A DNA stretch of 64,000 nucleotides from Paenibacillus tengchongensis (GTDB lineage: Bacteria; Bacillota; Bacilli; Paenibacillales; Paenibacillaceae): NCBI RefSeq assembly GCF_008973665.1, contig NZ_WACP01000001.1, positions 496,001 through 560,000 on the forward strand, in the 5' to 3' direction. Positions 33,171-42,075 of the stretch are shown piece by piece. The notes under the pieces are model-generated. The model searched no databases, was not told the origin of the DNA, and saw nothing but the letters and a program-made list of their open reading frames with translations. Each line of letters opens with the position of its first letter. The stretch's first letter is position 1. The position numbers and the translations under genes were made by a program.

Positions 33171-34109
33171 ATGGATTGGCTGAATGAATACGAAGCGGAC
33201 CTGCGAGAGGCATTCGCCGCCAGCCGCGGCATCATCTCCTCCTTCCCTCCGCCGCTTCACGCGCACGGGCTTGCTTATCTAGACCGGTTCAACCCCTTCA
33301 GCGCCGGCAGCCACAAGAATTACATCTGTTATCTGCTTCCGTTCTGGCTCCGCACGGCGTACCCCTTAGAGCTCCGCATGACGCGCGGCATGTCAACGGG
33401 GAACATTCTGCTGATGCTCTATTTCTTTCTGCAGGATGATCTGATGGACACCCCGGACTCCTCCTCGGCAGACAAGCTGCCGCTCGCCAATCTGCTGTTC
33501 ACCGAATGCATGAATCTTTACCGTCCGCTTTTTCCCGCGGATTCCCCGTTCTGGACCTATTTCAACCGGTATATCTACGAGTGGGCGGACAGTGTAACCG
33601 GTGAACGGCACAGAGACTATTTCCTGGAGGACCGCATCCGCGTCGCCCATAAAGCCAGCCCTCTCAAGCTGTGCAGTACAGCCATTCTGCTGCTTACAGA
33701 CCATGCTGCGGACATACCGGAGATGGAGGAGCTGCTCCATGAAGTGCTGGTTACATTGCAAATGCTGGACGATTACGAGGACTGGGAGGAAGACTTTGCG
33801 GATGGCAGCTATAATTGCCTGCTCTCCTTTGTACGCAGCAGGGCAGGAGCCGGGGGAACGGAGCTATCCCCGGAGCAGGTGAGGGAATTTCTCTTGACGC
33901 GGAGCGGACTGGCCGGATATGCCGATATTGCAGCGGTTAATGATCGGCGGATCACGGCCAGCCGGCTGCGGATTCCGCATCTGGCCGATTTCCACCGGAC
34001 GCTGTCCGGCAACCTGCAGAGCATCGCCCGGACGCTCGAAGAGGACAAGCGGCTGCTGCAGGACGGAGGCCTCGGCTATTGGCTGGCCAAACATCTGAAA
34101 GAGTCATAG
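33171..34109 (+). CDS. Class I isoprenoid-synthase-fold enzyme
   Basis: 312 residues from ATG 33171 (AGGGGA seven bases upstream; the in-frame ATG at 33126 sits on the predicted transcript start). An all-helical protein with two Asp-rich motifs in the spacing of class I prenyl/terpene synthases: FFLQDDLMD (Asp89, 90, 93) and LQMLDDYEDWEED (Asp200, 201, 204). A Lys-containing HKASPLKL lies between them. In this fold the two motifs face each other and bind diphosphate through Mg2+. Substrate and product are unknown. It is followed after 63 bp by an NHLP-type precursor peptide gene, which makes it a candidate RiPP-modifying or RiPP-associated enzyme. Confidence 0.75.
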   Translation: MDWLNEYEADLREAFAASRGIISSFPPPLHAHGLAYLDRFNPFSAGSHKNYICYLLPFWLRTAYPLELRMTRGMSTGNILLMLYFFLQDDLMDTPDSSSADKLPLANLLFTECMNLYRPLFPADSPFWTYFNRYIYEWADSVTGERHRDYFLEDRIRVAHKASPLKLCSTAILLLTDHAADIPEMEELLHEVLVTLQMLDDYEDWEEDFADGSYNCLLSFVRSRAGAGGTELSPEQVREFLLTRSGLAGYADIAAVNDRRITASRLRIPHLADFHRTLSGNLQSIARTLEEDKRLLQDGGLGYWLAKHLKES

Positions 34110-34172
34110 AATTATATAAAAGACTATGCTATACTTTTAAGGAAATTATAACCAATTGAAAGGGTGATTGAT

Positions 34173-34412
34173 GTGTCAGAAGCCATTCTTAAGAATCAGG
34201 TTATTCAGAAGGCATGGGAAGACCCGGGGTTCAAACAGAAGCTGCTCACCGATCCGAAGGCTGCCCTCTTTGAAGCGCTGGGTATACACCTCCCCGACCA
34301 CATTACACTTAAAGCCGTGGAGGAAGGCTCCAATGAATTCTACCTCGTGATCCCGCAGAGTCCCTCTTCCGGAGTTATGCAAGCCAACATCAAGCCTTAC
34401 GGTTCCTGGTAA
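34173..34412 (+). CDS. NHLP-type RiPP precursor peptide
   Basis: 79 residues from GTG 34173, preceded by GAAAGGG with good spacing (an upstream GTG at 34164 overlaps that site). Residues 1-61 match the nitrile-hydratase-like leader family: QKAWEDPGFKQKLLTDPKAAL, then LGIHLPDHITLKAVEE and FYLVIPQSP. The C-terminal part, from about residue 62 (QSPSSGVMQANIKPYGSW), would be the core. It lacks Cys and Thr but has Ser, Tyr76 and Trp79. The leader family feeds peptides to modifying enzymes; the only candidate here is the isoprenoid-fold protein. Confidence 0.8.
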   Translation: MSEAILKNQVIQKAWEDPGFKQKLLTDPKAALFEALGIHLPDHITLKAVEEGSNEFYLVIPQSPSSGVMQANIKPYGSW

Positions 34413-34424
34413 GAAGCAATAGAA

Positions 34425-36338
34425 TTACAGGGAGTCGGAAGCATCCGGAGCATCTGCCAGCGGCAGAATCGTCACGGACTCGGTTCCGGCTCCTTTTTTG
34501 CTGATAAACCTGATTTCGCCGCGCATGGCCTCAATGATACGGAATGTAACCATAAGCCCCAGCCCTGTCCCCTTAGTCTTGTTGGAGAAATACGGCTCGC
34601 CGAGCCGGCTGAGTACCCCTTGATCCATCCCTTCCCCGTTATCCTTGATATGGATATGCACTTTATCGCCTTTGACATAGCCCGACATCTGAATGGTGCC
34701 GTCATCGCCGAGCGACTCAATGCTGTTCTTGATAATGTTGATAAACGCCTGCTTGAACTTGGAGGAGTTGCCCCTCACCCATAGCTGGTCGCCGACATCC
34801 AGTACCATTTTGCCGCCGTTCAGATGACAGAGCGGACGCAGTATGCTTTCAATATGCTTGAATTCATCCTGCACGTTCAGCAGGGACACCTGCTCGAATT
34901 CCGGCTTGGCAAAGGTCAGGAAGTCGGTAATAATACCGGCGGCGCGGTCCAGCTCGCTGAGTGCCATCGTCAGGTAGCTCTTCTCGTCACCGCTTGACTT
35001 CTCGCTGAGCAGCTGTAGGAAGCCCCGCGTCACCTGCAGCGGATTGCGCACCTCATGCGCCACGCTGGCGGCAAGTTCGCTGATGATTTCCATTTTCTCG
35101 GACCGCTGCAGTTCATTGTTGAACAGCTCCAGCTCACGCGAATATTTCACCACCTGCTGGTGGTTCAGGGCCAGCCTGCGTCCCAGGATAATAATCAGTG
35201 ACAAAATAAACACAACGAGCGACCATTTCCAATAAAAGAGGTCGTAATCGCCGTTACGGAAATAGTACCAGCTCAGTTCAAGCACACTGGTCAGCGCGGC
35301 AAATCCGAAGCCCACGGCGAAGATCATCGCATCCTTATTCCGCTTCAGCGAGAACAGGACGACGCAGCCGATCAGCAAAATAAACTGCACAATCAGAATG
35401 ACGCCGATGACCGTGGTGGAAATAAAATAGTAAAGCTCAACAAACCGGTTGCCGGAAATCAAATTTACAACAAGACAGAACAGACAAAACACCGAATAGA
35501 CCACCTGGAATTTGCGGAATTTACGGATGATGCCGTATTTCCCGCCGCCGAAAATCCGCTCGAACAGATAAGTGAGCGCCGGGAGCAGCGACAACAGGGC
35601 GATATCAAAAAAGATAATGCTGGCCGGCCCCAAATAACTGTAAAAGGTATAGATAAACGGCGAATAGGTAACCGAAAGAACACCGGTAGACGCAATCACT
35701 ACGGCGAGCGTAGCGGCAATCGGAAAATGCTCCTTATTCAAATAGAAGGCACACACAAACAGCACCACGGCCACGAATAGAAATGCACCACCCAGTATGA
35801 CATCAATCAGCCCGTTCTTGATATACTCTTTAACCAGCACGCTGTGTTCCCCGACAACGAGCTTATCTTTGACGCCGATCCGGTCCTGCAGTGTTTCCGT
35901 CCATATATACAGGGCTTGCCCGCTATCGCCGGCGCTCAGCGGAACGAGCAGCGAATATTGGTCCTTGATGAAACCGCGCTCCGCCTCAAACACAAGCCGG
36001 TTCTCTACATACACGCGGACATGCAGCGCATACAGCTTCTCAATGTACACCGCCGGCGAGGTATACTTAAACTCCGGCAGCTGCACCCGTGTCCAGGCCG
36101 ACGATACCCCCTCCGGAAGCTCCATTCCCCCGGCGCCGCCTGCGGCGATCCAGCCCGGTTCATCTGCAGCAGGCACATCCTTAAGGACAGCCCCGGATGC
36201 ATCTCCCCATTTCATCCGCCAATCCTTAATTTCAATGGAGGCATAACCGCCCTCCGCCGAGACCGCGAGCGGGCCGGCGAGCGAAACGCCCAGACAGAAC
36301 AGCAGAGTGATATATAAAATTCTCGCCATCAAGCGCAT
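34425..36338 (-). CDS. Membrane sensor histidine kinase with 7TM (7TMR-DISM-like) input, copy 1
   Basis: 637 residues from ATG 36338 (GGGGTG six bases upstream). Signal peptide about 1-27, extracellular beta domain (about 30-170), seven hydrophobic helices (about 178-390), HisKA with AHEVRNPLQVTRGFLQLL, and HATPase (NIIKNSIE, DNGEGM, GTGLGLMVT). The extracellular part resembles 7TMR-DISM extracellular domains that often bind carbohydrates. No response regulator is adjacent. It is a tandem paralogue of the next gene and convergent with the NHLP gene (12 bp apart). Confidence 0.9.
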   Translation of the reverse strand: MRLMARILYITLLFCLGVSLAGPLAVSAEGGYASIEIKDWRMKWGDASGAVLKDVPAADEPGWIAAGGAGGMELPEGVSSAWTRVQLPEFKYTSPAVYIEKLYALHVRVYVENRLVFEAERGFIKDQYSLLVPLSAGDSGQALYIWTETLQDRIGVKDKLVVGEHSVLVKEYIKNGLIDVILGGAFLFVAVVLFVCAFYLNKEHFPIAATLAVVIASTGVLSVTYSPFIYTFYSYLGPASIIFFDIALLSLLPALTYLFERIFGGGKYGIIRKFRKFQVVYSVFCLFCLVVNLISGNRFVELYYFISTTVIGVILIVQFILLIGCVVLFSLKRNKDAMIFAVGFGFAALTSVLELSWYYFRNGDYDLFYWKWSLVVFILSLIIILGRRLALNHQQVVKYSRELELFNNELQRSEKMEIISELAASVAHEVRNPLQVTRGFLQLLSEKSSGDEKSYLTMALSELDRAAGIITDFLTFAKPEFEQVSLLNVQDEFKHIESILRPLCHLNGGKMVLDVGDQLWVRGNSSKFKQAFINIIKNSIESLGDDGTIQMSGYVKGDKVHIHIKDNGEGMDQGVLSRLGEPYFSNKTKGTGLGLMVTFRIIEAMRGEIRFISKKGAGTESVTILPLADAPDASDSL

Positions 36339-36442
36339 GCAAGCACCCCGAATGAAAATTTCAGAACCGATGTTCTGTCCGTTATTATTTCGCCCCCACC
36401 GGCGCCTATCCCTCCCGCAGAACATTTTTCGCCATTGTTTTT

Positions 36443-38335
36443 CTATATATTTCCGTACACTGGCAATTTCACGATGACCTCAGTGCCTTCCCCCTTGACG
36501 CTCTGGAACTGCACCGTTCCGCCCATGGCCTCGATAATACGGAAGGTTACCATCAGACCGAGTCCCGTGCCTTTGGTTTTGTTCGAATAGAACGGCTCCC
36601 CCAGCCGGGCCAGCTCACTGACCTTCATCCCTTCTCCGTTGTCCTTGACGCTGATGATGACATGCTGTCCGGATTTCCAGGCAGTGATACGGATGACTCC
36701 GTTCTCATGCAGTGATTCAATGCTGTTCTTGATCAGATTGATAAAAGCCTGCTTGAACTTGGAGCTGCTGCCCAGCACCTCCAGGCCGCTTTGTAAGCGC
36801 AGCTCGATCACGCCTCCCTGCAGGTGCGCAAGCGGCACCATGATTCCGGCCACATGCCGCAGCTCCGCCTCTACATTGAACCCCTCCACGGTTTCGACGG
36901 CAGGCTTGGCGAACGTCAGGAAATCCGTAATGATGACCGAAGCCCGGTCCAGCTCCTGCAGTGCCATCTGCAGATACTCCTTCTCCTTCTTGCCCGAGCG
37001 CTCGCCTAGGATCTGCAGAAATCCCCGTGTCACCTGCAGCGGATTGCGGACCTCATGCGCCACGGAAGCGGCCAGTTCACTGATCATTTCCATTTTCTCT
37101 GAACGCTGCAGTTCATTGCCAAGCTTCTCCAGCTCTTTGGAATAAGCCAGTGTACGCCGGTGGTTCTCGGCAAACTTCTGGCCCAGCACGACAATCAGCG
37201 AAATGATGAACACAACAATGCCCCATTTCCACCAATACAGCTCGTAGTTTCCGGAGCTCAGATAGTAAGCCACCAGTTCGCCGAGGGCAATGGCCGCAAA
37301 ACTGCCGAAGCCGGCAGTAAAATACACCGCAGAGCGGTTGCGGCGGCGGGCCTGGGAAACGGCAAGCACCAGCAGGAGCAGCAGTTGCCCGATCATCAGC
37401 ACGCCGAGAATGCGGACGCTGAACAGCCGGTATATGCCGTCCAGCCGGTAGGACTGGACGGCGTTGACGATCAGCAGTCCCAAGCACACGGCAGAATAAA
37501 CAATCTGAAAATTCCGGAATACGCGCAGCAGCCGGTGCGGTTCCGGATAGAACATCCGCTCGAAGTACAGTGTAAACGAGGGAAGCAAAGTATAAAGAGC
37601 CAGGTCAAAGACTACTTCAATCCAGCGGTCCTCCCTGTGCATGACCAGAGGCAGAACCGGCGAATAGGCGATCAGCAGCACGCCCAGCGACAGAACGACC
37701 AGCATCAGCCAGAAGCCGCCGGCAAAGAAATTAAACCTCAGAAACATCAGGCCGAGCAGCAGGATAAGGGCCATAAAGATCAGCGCAGCACCGATGATCA
37801 GATCGAACAGGTCCCTCTTAATATGATACGCAAGCAGCTTGTTATACTCTCCCACTCTGCTTTCCCCGTCAATGCCGAAGATATTGCCATCCGCGCTGCG
37901 TAAATATAGCATCCCTTCACCTTCGGCCCCTGTTAAAGGAATAAGCAGCTTGCTGCCGCCCGAGCGCGCAGGCTTGTCCGAATCATAGACAAGCGTGTGA
38001 TTTCTGTATACCTGAAGGCCTGTGCCGTACACCTTCTCCAGAGTCAGAACGGATTGCGCCGCAGTATTCGGCAGATGAACGCGCAGCCAGACCGGCCCCG
38101 TATTCGCCCGGTGTTCCGGCGGATGTTCGTCCGCTACCGGCCTCCAGCGCTCAGCGGGGATAGCGGCAGCCTCATTGACAGTGAGCGAGGCCGGTCCCTC
38201 CCGTACATATTCATAGCCCTGCAATAAAGTGCCGGGAAACCCGTCCCATTCCACAGCAGTGACAATAGGCACGGCAGCGGCCAGAAGCAGCAGGAGCAGC
38301 AGGGCAGCCGTCCGCTTTGGCGATAAATCCTTCAT
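36443..38335 (-). CDS. Membrane sensor histidine kinase with 7TM (7TMR-DISM-like) input, copy 2
   Basis: 630 residues from ATG 38335 (GAGGTG upstream). Same plan as the neighbouring kinase: signal peptide, extracellular beta domain, seven helices, HisKA (AHEVRNPLQVTRGFLQIL) and HATPase (NLIKNSIESL, DNGEGM, GTGLGLMVT). The kinase halves are very similar while the sensing halves have diverged, as expected for a duplication with new input specificity. The gap to copy 1 (36339-36442) holds no gene. Confidence 0.9.
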   Translation of the reverse strand: MKDLSPKRTAALLLLLLLAAAVPIVTAVEWDGFPGTLLQGYEYVREGPASLTVNEAAAIPAERWRPVADEHPPEHRANTGPVWLRVHLPNTAAQSVLTLEKVYGTGLQVYRNHTLVYDSDKPARSGGSKLLIPLTGAEGEGMLYLRSADGNIFGIDGESRVGEYNKLLAYHIKRDLFDLIIGAALIFMALILLLGLMFLRFNFFAGGFWLMLVVLSLGVLLIAYSPVLPLVMHREDRWIEVVFDLALYTLLPSFTLYFERMFYPEPHRLLRVFRNFQIVYSAVCLGLLIVNAVQSYRLDGIYRLFSVRILGVLMIGQLLLLLVLAVSQARRRNRSAVYFTAGFGSFAAIALGELVAYYLSSGNYELYWWKWGIVVFIISLIVVLGQKFAENHRRTLAYSKELEKLGNELQRSEKMEMISELAASVAHEVRNPLQVTRGFLQILGERSGKKEKEYLQMALQELDRASVIITDFLTFAKPAVETVEGFNVEAELRHVAGIMVPLAHLQGGVIELRLQSGLEVLGSSSKFKQAFINLIKNSIESLHENGVIRITAWKSGQHVIISVKDNGEGMKVSELARLGEPFYSNKTKGTGLGLMVTFRIIEAMGGTVQFQSVKGEGTEVIVKLPVYGNI

Positions 38336-38555
38336 TTGGCACCTCAATAAACCGTAAGTGGTATTTTTATAGTCCTTATGATTCTTACTTTCGACAAGCT
38401 TCGCGCTATCCCCTCCCCAACATCGCAAAATTCCGCGAAAAAAGCATCTCTACGTACTGATTAAACCATCCACGGGCTGCTTATATTAAGACAGTCATGT
38501 CGATTCGCCGCCGGGCAAACGGGTATAGAATTACTATAGCCAAAGGAGGGCGCCT

Positions 38556-38741
38556 ATGAAGGAAGAAGAACAATTCCAAGCGGCTGCTCAGAGCGACCGG
38601 GACGATCTGGTCACTGAACGGGATATCGATGAGGAGTTCGGCCTGTTTCAGGAAGGAAGCTATCCCGCAGCGCTGCAAGACGACGCACAGCGGGCAGCTG
38701 TAGAGCATGCGCTGCCGCCCAAGGACACGAAGGACCAATAA
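38556..38741 (+). CDS. Small acidic protein, unknown
   Basis: 61 residues, ATG with AAAGGAGG. Rich in Glu, Asp and Gln, with no hydrophobic core segment and no motif, so probably disordered or helical in complex. It is followed after 44 bp by another acidic, low-complexity protein and is likely co-transcribed with it. Confidence 0.6.
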   Translation: MKEEEQFQAAAQSDRDDLVTERDIDEEFGLFQEGSYPAALQDDAQRAAVEHALPPKDTKDQ

Positions 38742-38785
38742 TGCACAGGCAGGACATTCAACCAATGGAAGGAAGTTGAACCGCT

Positions 38786-39391
38786 ATGGGCAATGAATTC
38801 AATAAAACGGATGCCGATTTCACCTATGACCGCTACAATACGCTGAGAAGCGCACCGGAGGAGCAGGATATGCCGCTGGAGGAGCTTCGGCCGCTGGGCA
38901 CTATTACAGAGCAAAGTGCAAGTGGCGAAGATGTTCCAGCCGATACACGGCCGCTGGAATCTGCGCTGGCCAGCCACGAGCCTGTCGGCAGGCACCCCAT
39001 TGATTTCGACGGCGTTACGGATGACGGTGCGGATCCGGCTTTGACCGGCGATTCCATTCTGGCAGCCGACATCGGCCTCTATAATCCGGAGCCTGAGCTC
39101 GGCAGACGGGCCGAACGCCATGGCGGCGTTCTCGCTTCGCCGTCTGCAGAGCGGGATGAGCTGGTGGAGTCGGATGCGCTTTTTGCCGCAGGCGCCGCCG
39201 GACTGACCGGAGGCGTCATCGATTACGCCGAGGATGAGGAAACGGGGGACTATACGGGTGACCAGCCGCTGGAGGATATTCCGGATGCCGATGAGCTCCA
39301 GCCCGGCACTGCGGTAGACCCTGCCGCGCCGCCGGTGGATGTGATGCCGGGAACCGATCTGTTGAACGGTTCTACCGGAGAAGAAGAATAG
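38786..39391 (+). CDS. Acidic low-complexity protein, unknown
   Basis: 201 residues with GGAAGGAAG upstream. Strongly acidic and rich in Asp, Glu, Pro, Ala and Gly, with no signal peptide or catalytic motif; a Gly/Ala stretch AAGAAGLTGGVIDYAEDEE may be the only ordered segment. I do not recognise a family. Confidence 0.6.
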   Translation: MGNEFNKTDADFTYDRYNTLRSAPEEQDMPLEELRPLGTITEQSASGEDVPADTRPLESALASHEPVGRHPIDFDGVTDDGADPALTGDSILAADIGLYNPEPELGRRAERHGGVLASPSAERDELVESDALFAAGAAGLTGGVIDYAEDEETGDYTGDQPLEDIPDADELQPGTAVDPAAPPVDVMPGTDLLNGSTGEEE

Positions 39392-39392
39392 C

Positions 39393-39440
39393 TTAAATAA
39401 GCGTGCCGCCGGCTGGAGAGCCGGCGGCACGCTTATTTAA
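39393..39440. terminator. Perfect 21-bp bidirectional terminator
   Basis: TTAAATAAGCGTGCCGCCGGC (arm 39393-39413) and its complement (39420-39440) with a 6-nt loop. A/T-rich ends on both sides serve the acidic-protein gene and the convergent MFS gene. Confidence 0.9.
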
Positions 39441-39470
39441 ATAGAAGAGTCTGGTTCGCGGACGCTTTGC

Positions 39471-40697
39471 CTACCCTGGAAAGGCTGCGGAATCCGCTTT
39501 CCCGCGGATCGCCTCCACCTTGGCTTCGAGCCTGCGCGTCTTGACCAGCACCGCAGCAAGCAGCAGCAGAATCCCGTTGACGACGAATACCCAGCGGATC
39601 GGAATCAATCCGCCCAGCGCACCGCCGATGATCGGACCGGCCATAGTCGCCAGCTGTGTAGCCGCCTGATTCAGCCCGAATGCCCTCCCGCGAAAGCCGG
39701 GATCAATCGCCTGGACAATCATCGCATTGACCGAAGGCAGCACCCCCGCATAGAACAGACCGTAAACAAACCGCAGCACCGCAAATTCAACATAACCCGT
39801 CATAAAGTACTGCAGAATATTGCCGATCCCGCCGCCGATCAGCCCGATGAAGAGAATCATCCCGAAGCCCTTGCGGGTGCCGAGCTTCCCCCACTGCGGA
39901 GCCATAATGACCGTTGCTATGCCGACGGCGGAGAATACAATCCCTGAACTGAGTGAAGCACTGTCCCGTGAAATGCCCATATCGAGCAGATAAATCGGCA
40001 GCAGCGGCTCCAGAATCATCACCGAGAAGGTGGCAATTCCCGCCAAGGACAACAGGGTCATGAATGCGGGATTACGGGCCGCCTCACGAATATCGTCGCG
40101 TACATGCGAGCGCGGCGCCGAGCGATCGTAGTTCTCTTCCTTTGCAAAAAAAGTGGCAATCAACGCCGACACGAGCACAATGACCGCCGAGAACAGAAAA
40201 GCGCTGCGGTTGCTGGAATAATAGCTGACCACCCCGCCGATGAGCGGTCCGATAATACTTCCGGTAGCGCCTGCCGTAGACATAACGCTAAGCGCATACC
40301 CCGTCTTCTCTTCCGGTGTGTTGGTGGCCACCATGGCGATCGCCGCCGGAACAAAGCCGGCCAGCAGCCCCTGGAAAATGCGCACAATGACAAATACGTA
40401 AGGGTCCTGCACAAAGTAGTTAATAAAGTAAAGCGCCGCAAGGCTAAAGCCTGAGCGGATGAGCATCGGTTTGCGGCCGTATTTGTCGGCCAGCGAACCC
40501 CAATACGGGGAGATCAGCGCACTTGCGAGAAAGGTAATCCCGAAGCTGATTCCCGACCATAGCTCCAAATGCTCCGTAACGCCGAGCTGGTCACTGAGAA
40601 AGATAGACATAAACGGAATCGAGATCGAATAAGCCGTACTGCAAAAAAACACTCCTACCCAAAGCACGATCAGGTTCCGCTTCCATGAAAATTTCAT
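39471..40697 (-). CDS. MFS transporter, drug-efflux type
   Basis: 408 residues, 12 membrane helices, with the MFS loop motif GSLADKYGRKPM and the drug-exporter signature SVMSTAGATGSIIGPLIGG in helix 5. Probable proton-driven export of small hydrophobic molecules. ATG with GAGGCGG. Its 5' end overlaps the spurious long frame of the divergent PPIase. Confidence 0.88.
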   Translation of the reverse strand: MKFSWKRNLIVLWVGVFFCSTAYSISIPFMSIFLSDQLGVTEHLELWSGISFGITFLASALISPYWGSLADKYGRKPMLIRSGFSLAALYFINYFVQDPYVFVIVRIFQGLLAGFVPAAIAMVATNTPEEKTGYALSVMSTAGATGSIIGPLIGGVVSYYSSNRSAFLFSAVIVLVSALIATFFAKEENYDRSAPRSHVRDDIREAARNPAFMTLLSLAGIATFSVMILEPLLPIYLLDMGISRDSASLSSGIVFSAVGIATVIMAPQWGKLGTRKGFGMILFIGLIGGGIGNILQYFMTGYVEFAVLRFVYGLFYAGVLPSVNAMIVQAIDPGFRGRAFGLNQAATQLATMAGPIIGGALGGLIPIRWVFVVNGILLLLAAVLVKTRRLEAKVEAIRGKADSAAFPG

Positions 40698-40840
40698 GCT
40701 GCTGCACCGCCTCTAACGAATTTTCAAAGAAGACCCCTTTTATTGTAAACCTCTTTAGCCGAAGATGCGAGTGCGCAAAGACCGTGCGGCTTTGCAAGAA
40801 GCAGGGCAAAGAGGGTATGATGGGGGATGGAAATAAAAGA

Positions 40841-41542
40841 ATGGCTAATACACAAAGGAGAGATACCAAAGACGTGAAACGCACAACCAAACATTCGTTC
40901 ATGCTGCTTATGCTGGCGCTGCTGCTCATGGCGGTTTCGGGCTGCGGCAATAAACCGGCAGGCAACAATCCCGCGGACAACGCTGCCGGAGCCGCCGAAG
41001 GCGTGCCATTGGAGACAGCCAGCCATCCGGTGGTCACCATTGAGATGGAGGACGGCGGAATTATCAAGGCCGAGCTGTATCCTGAGGTGGCCCCCAATAC
41101 CGTCAACAACTTCATTTCGCTGATTCATCAAGGCTTCTATGACGGCACGATCTTTCACCGCGTCGTTCCCGGCTTCATGATCCAGGGCGGAGATCCCGAT
41201 GGCACAGGCAAGGGCGGACCGGGTTACAGCATCGCCGGCGAGTTCACGGCCAACGGCTTCACCAACAACCTGACGCATACGGCCGGAGTGCTGTCGATGG
41301 CCCGTACCCCGGCGATGGATACCGCCGGCTCGCAGTTCTTCATTATGGCCGCAGATTCTCCCCACCTGGATGGACAATATGCCTCCTTCGGTAAAGTTAC
41401 TGAAGGACAGGATGTAGTGGACGCCATCGTCAACCTTTCGCGCGACACCGAAACGGACCGTCCGGACCAGCCGCCAGTAATGAAGAAGGTAACGGTGGAT
41501 ACGCTTGGCGTAACCTATCCGGAGCCGGAGAAGATACAATAA
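40841..41542 (+). CDS. Cyclophilin-type peptidyl-prolyl isomerase lipoprotein
   Basis: 233 residues from ATG 40841 with GGGGGATGG upstream. A GTG at 40874 is also possible and gives a tighter signal peptide. The lipobox MAVSGC directs lipid attachment at the outer face of the membrane. The cyclophilin domain carries GTIFHRVVPGFMIQGGD, SMARTP and SQFFIM. It catalyses proline isomerisation during folding of secreted proteins. Confidence 0.9.
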   Translation: MANTQRRDTKDVKRTTKHSFMLLMLALLLMAVSGCGNKPAGNNPADNAAGAAEGVPLETASHPVVTIEMEDGGIIKAELYPEVAPNTVNNFISLIHQGFYDGTIFHRVVPGFMIQGGDPDGTGKGGPGYSIAGEFTANGFTNNLTHTAGVLSMARTPAMDTAGSQFFIMAADSPHLDGQYASFGKVTEGQDVVDAIVNLSRDTETDRPDQPPVMKKVTVDTLGVTYPEPEKIQ

Positions 41543-41551
41543 AGTGTAAAC

Positions 41552-41587
41552 AAAGCCCATTTCCGCGGTTACAGGGAAATGGGCTTT
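41552..41587. terminator. Bidirectional terminator between PPIase and DUF898 gene
   Basis: AAAGCCCATTTCC pairs with GGAAATGGGCTTT. It lies 10 bp after the PPIase stop and 14 bp after the convergent gene's stop. Confidence 0.85.
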
Positions 41588-41600
41588 GCTGTGAATTGTT

Positions 41601-41945
41601 CTATTGAAACCGGATGTTCTTCGTCTTCCATTGCTCCAGCTTGATGCCTACCCAGAAGCCGTAAATCCCCAGCGTAATAATGGATAACAGGAACCATTTG
41701 ATCCAATGGCCGAACAAGCTGACGGCCGAGCCTTCGAAGCGCAGACGCCGCCCTTCGACAACCGTATGCTCTGTCTTCCAGCGGTAGATCATCACCACAG
41801 ACCAGGGAAAGCATATTCCCAGGGTACATACAGTAACAAGCCAGCCCGCCAGCCGCCAGCCGATATACTCGATCAGCTTTCCGTCGAAATAAGATTCCTT
41901 GCTGCCGTAATCCAATTCAGAGTAAAGATTATTAATGGCCGACAT
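41601..41945 (-). CDS. DUF898/YjgN-like membrane protein
   Basis: 114 residues from ATG 41945 (AAGGTGG upstream). SYFDGKLIEYIGWRLAGWLV, TLGICFPW and the repeated HTVVEGRRLRFEG pattern suit the DUF898 family, with two to three helices. Function unknown; probably in the cytoplasmic membrane. Shorter than typical members, containing one repeat unit. Confidence 0.65.
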   Translation of the reverse strand: MSAINNLYSELDYGSKESYFDGKLIEYIGWRLAGWLVTVCTLGICFPWSVVMIYRWKTEHTVVEGRRLRFEGSAVSLFGHWIKWFLLSIITLGIYGFWVGIKLEQWKTKNIRFQ

Positions 41946-42075
41946 AGCTTCCACCTTTCATCAAAACCGGTTTGATCGGAGTTGAATCCGGGTCTATTGT
42001 CCCAATTATCCGGCCCCCGCACCGCGACATTTCTCACTAACAATAGCAAAATATTGAATTTTTGCGGCTACCTGT

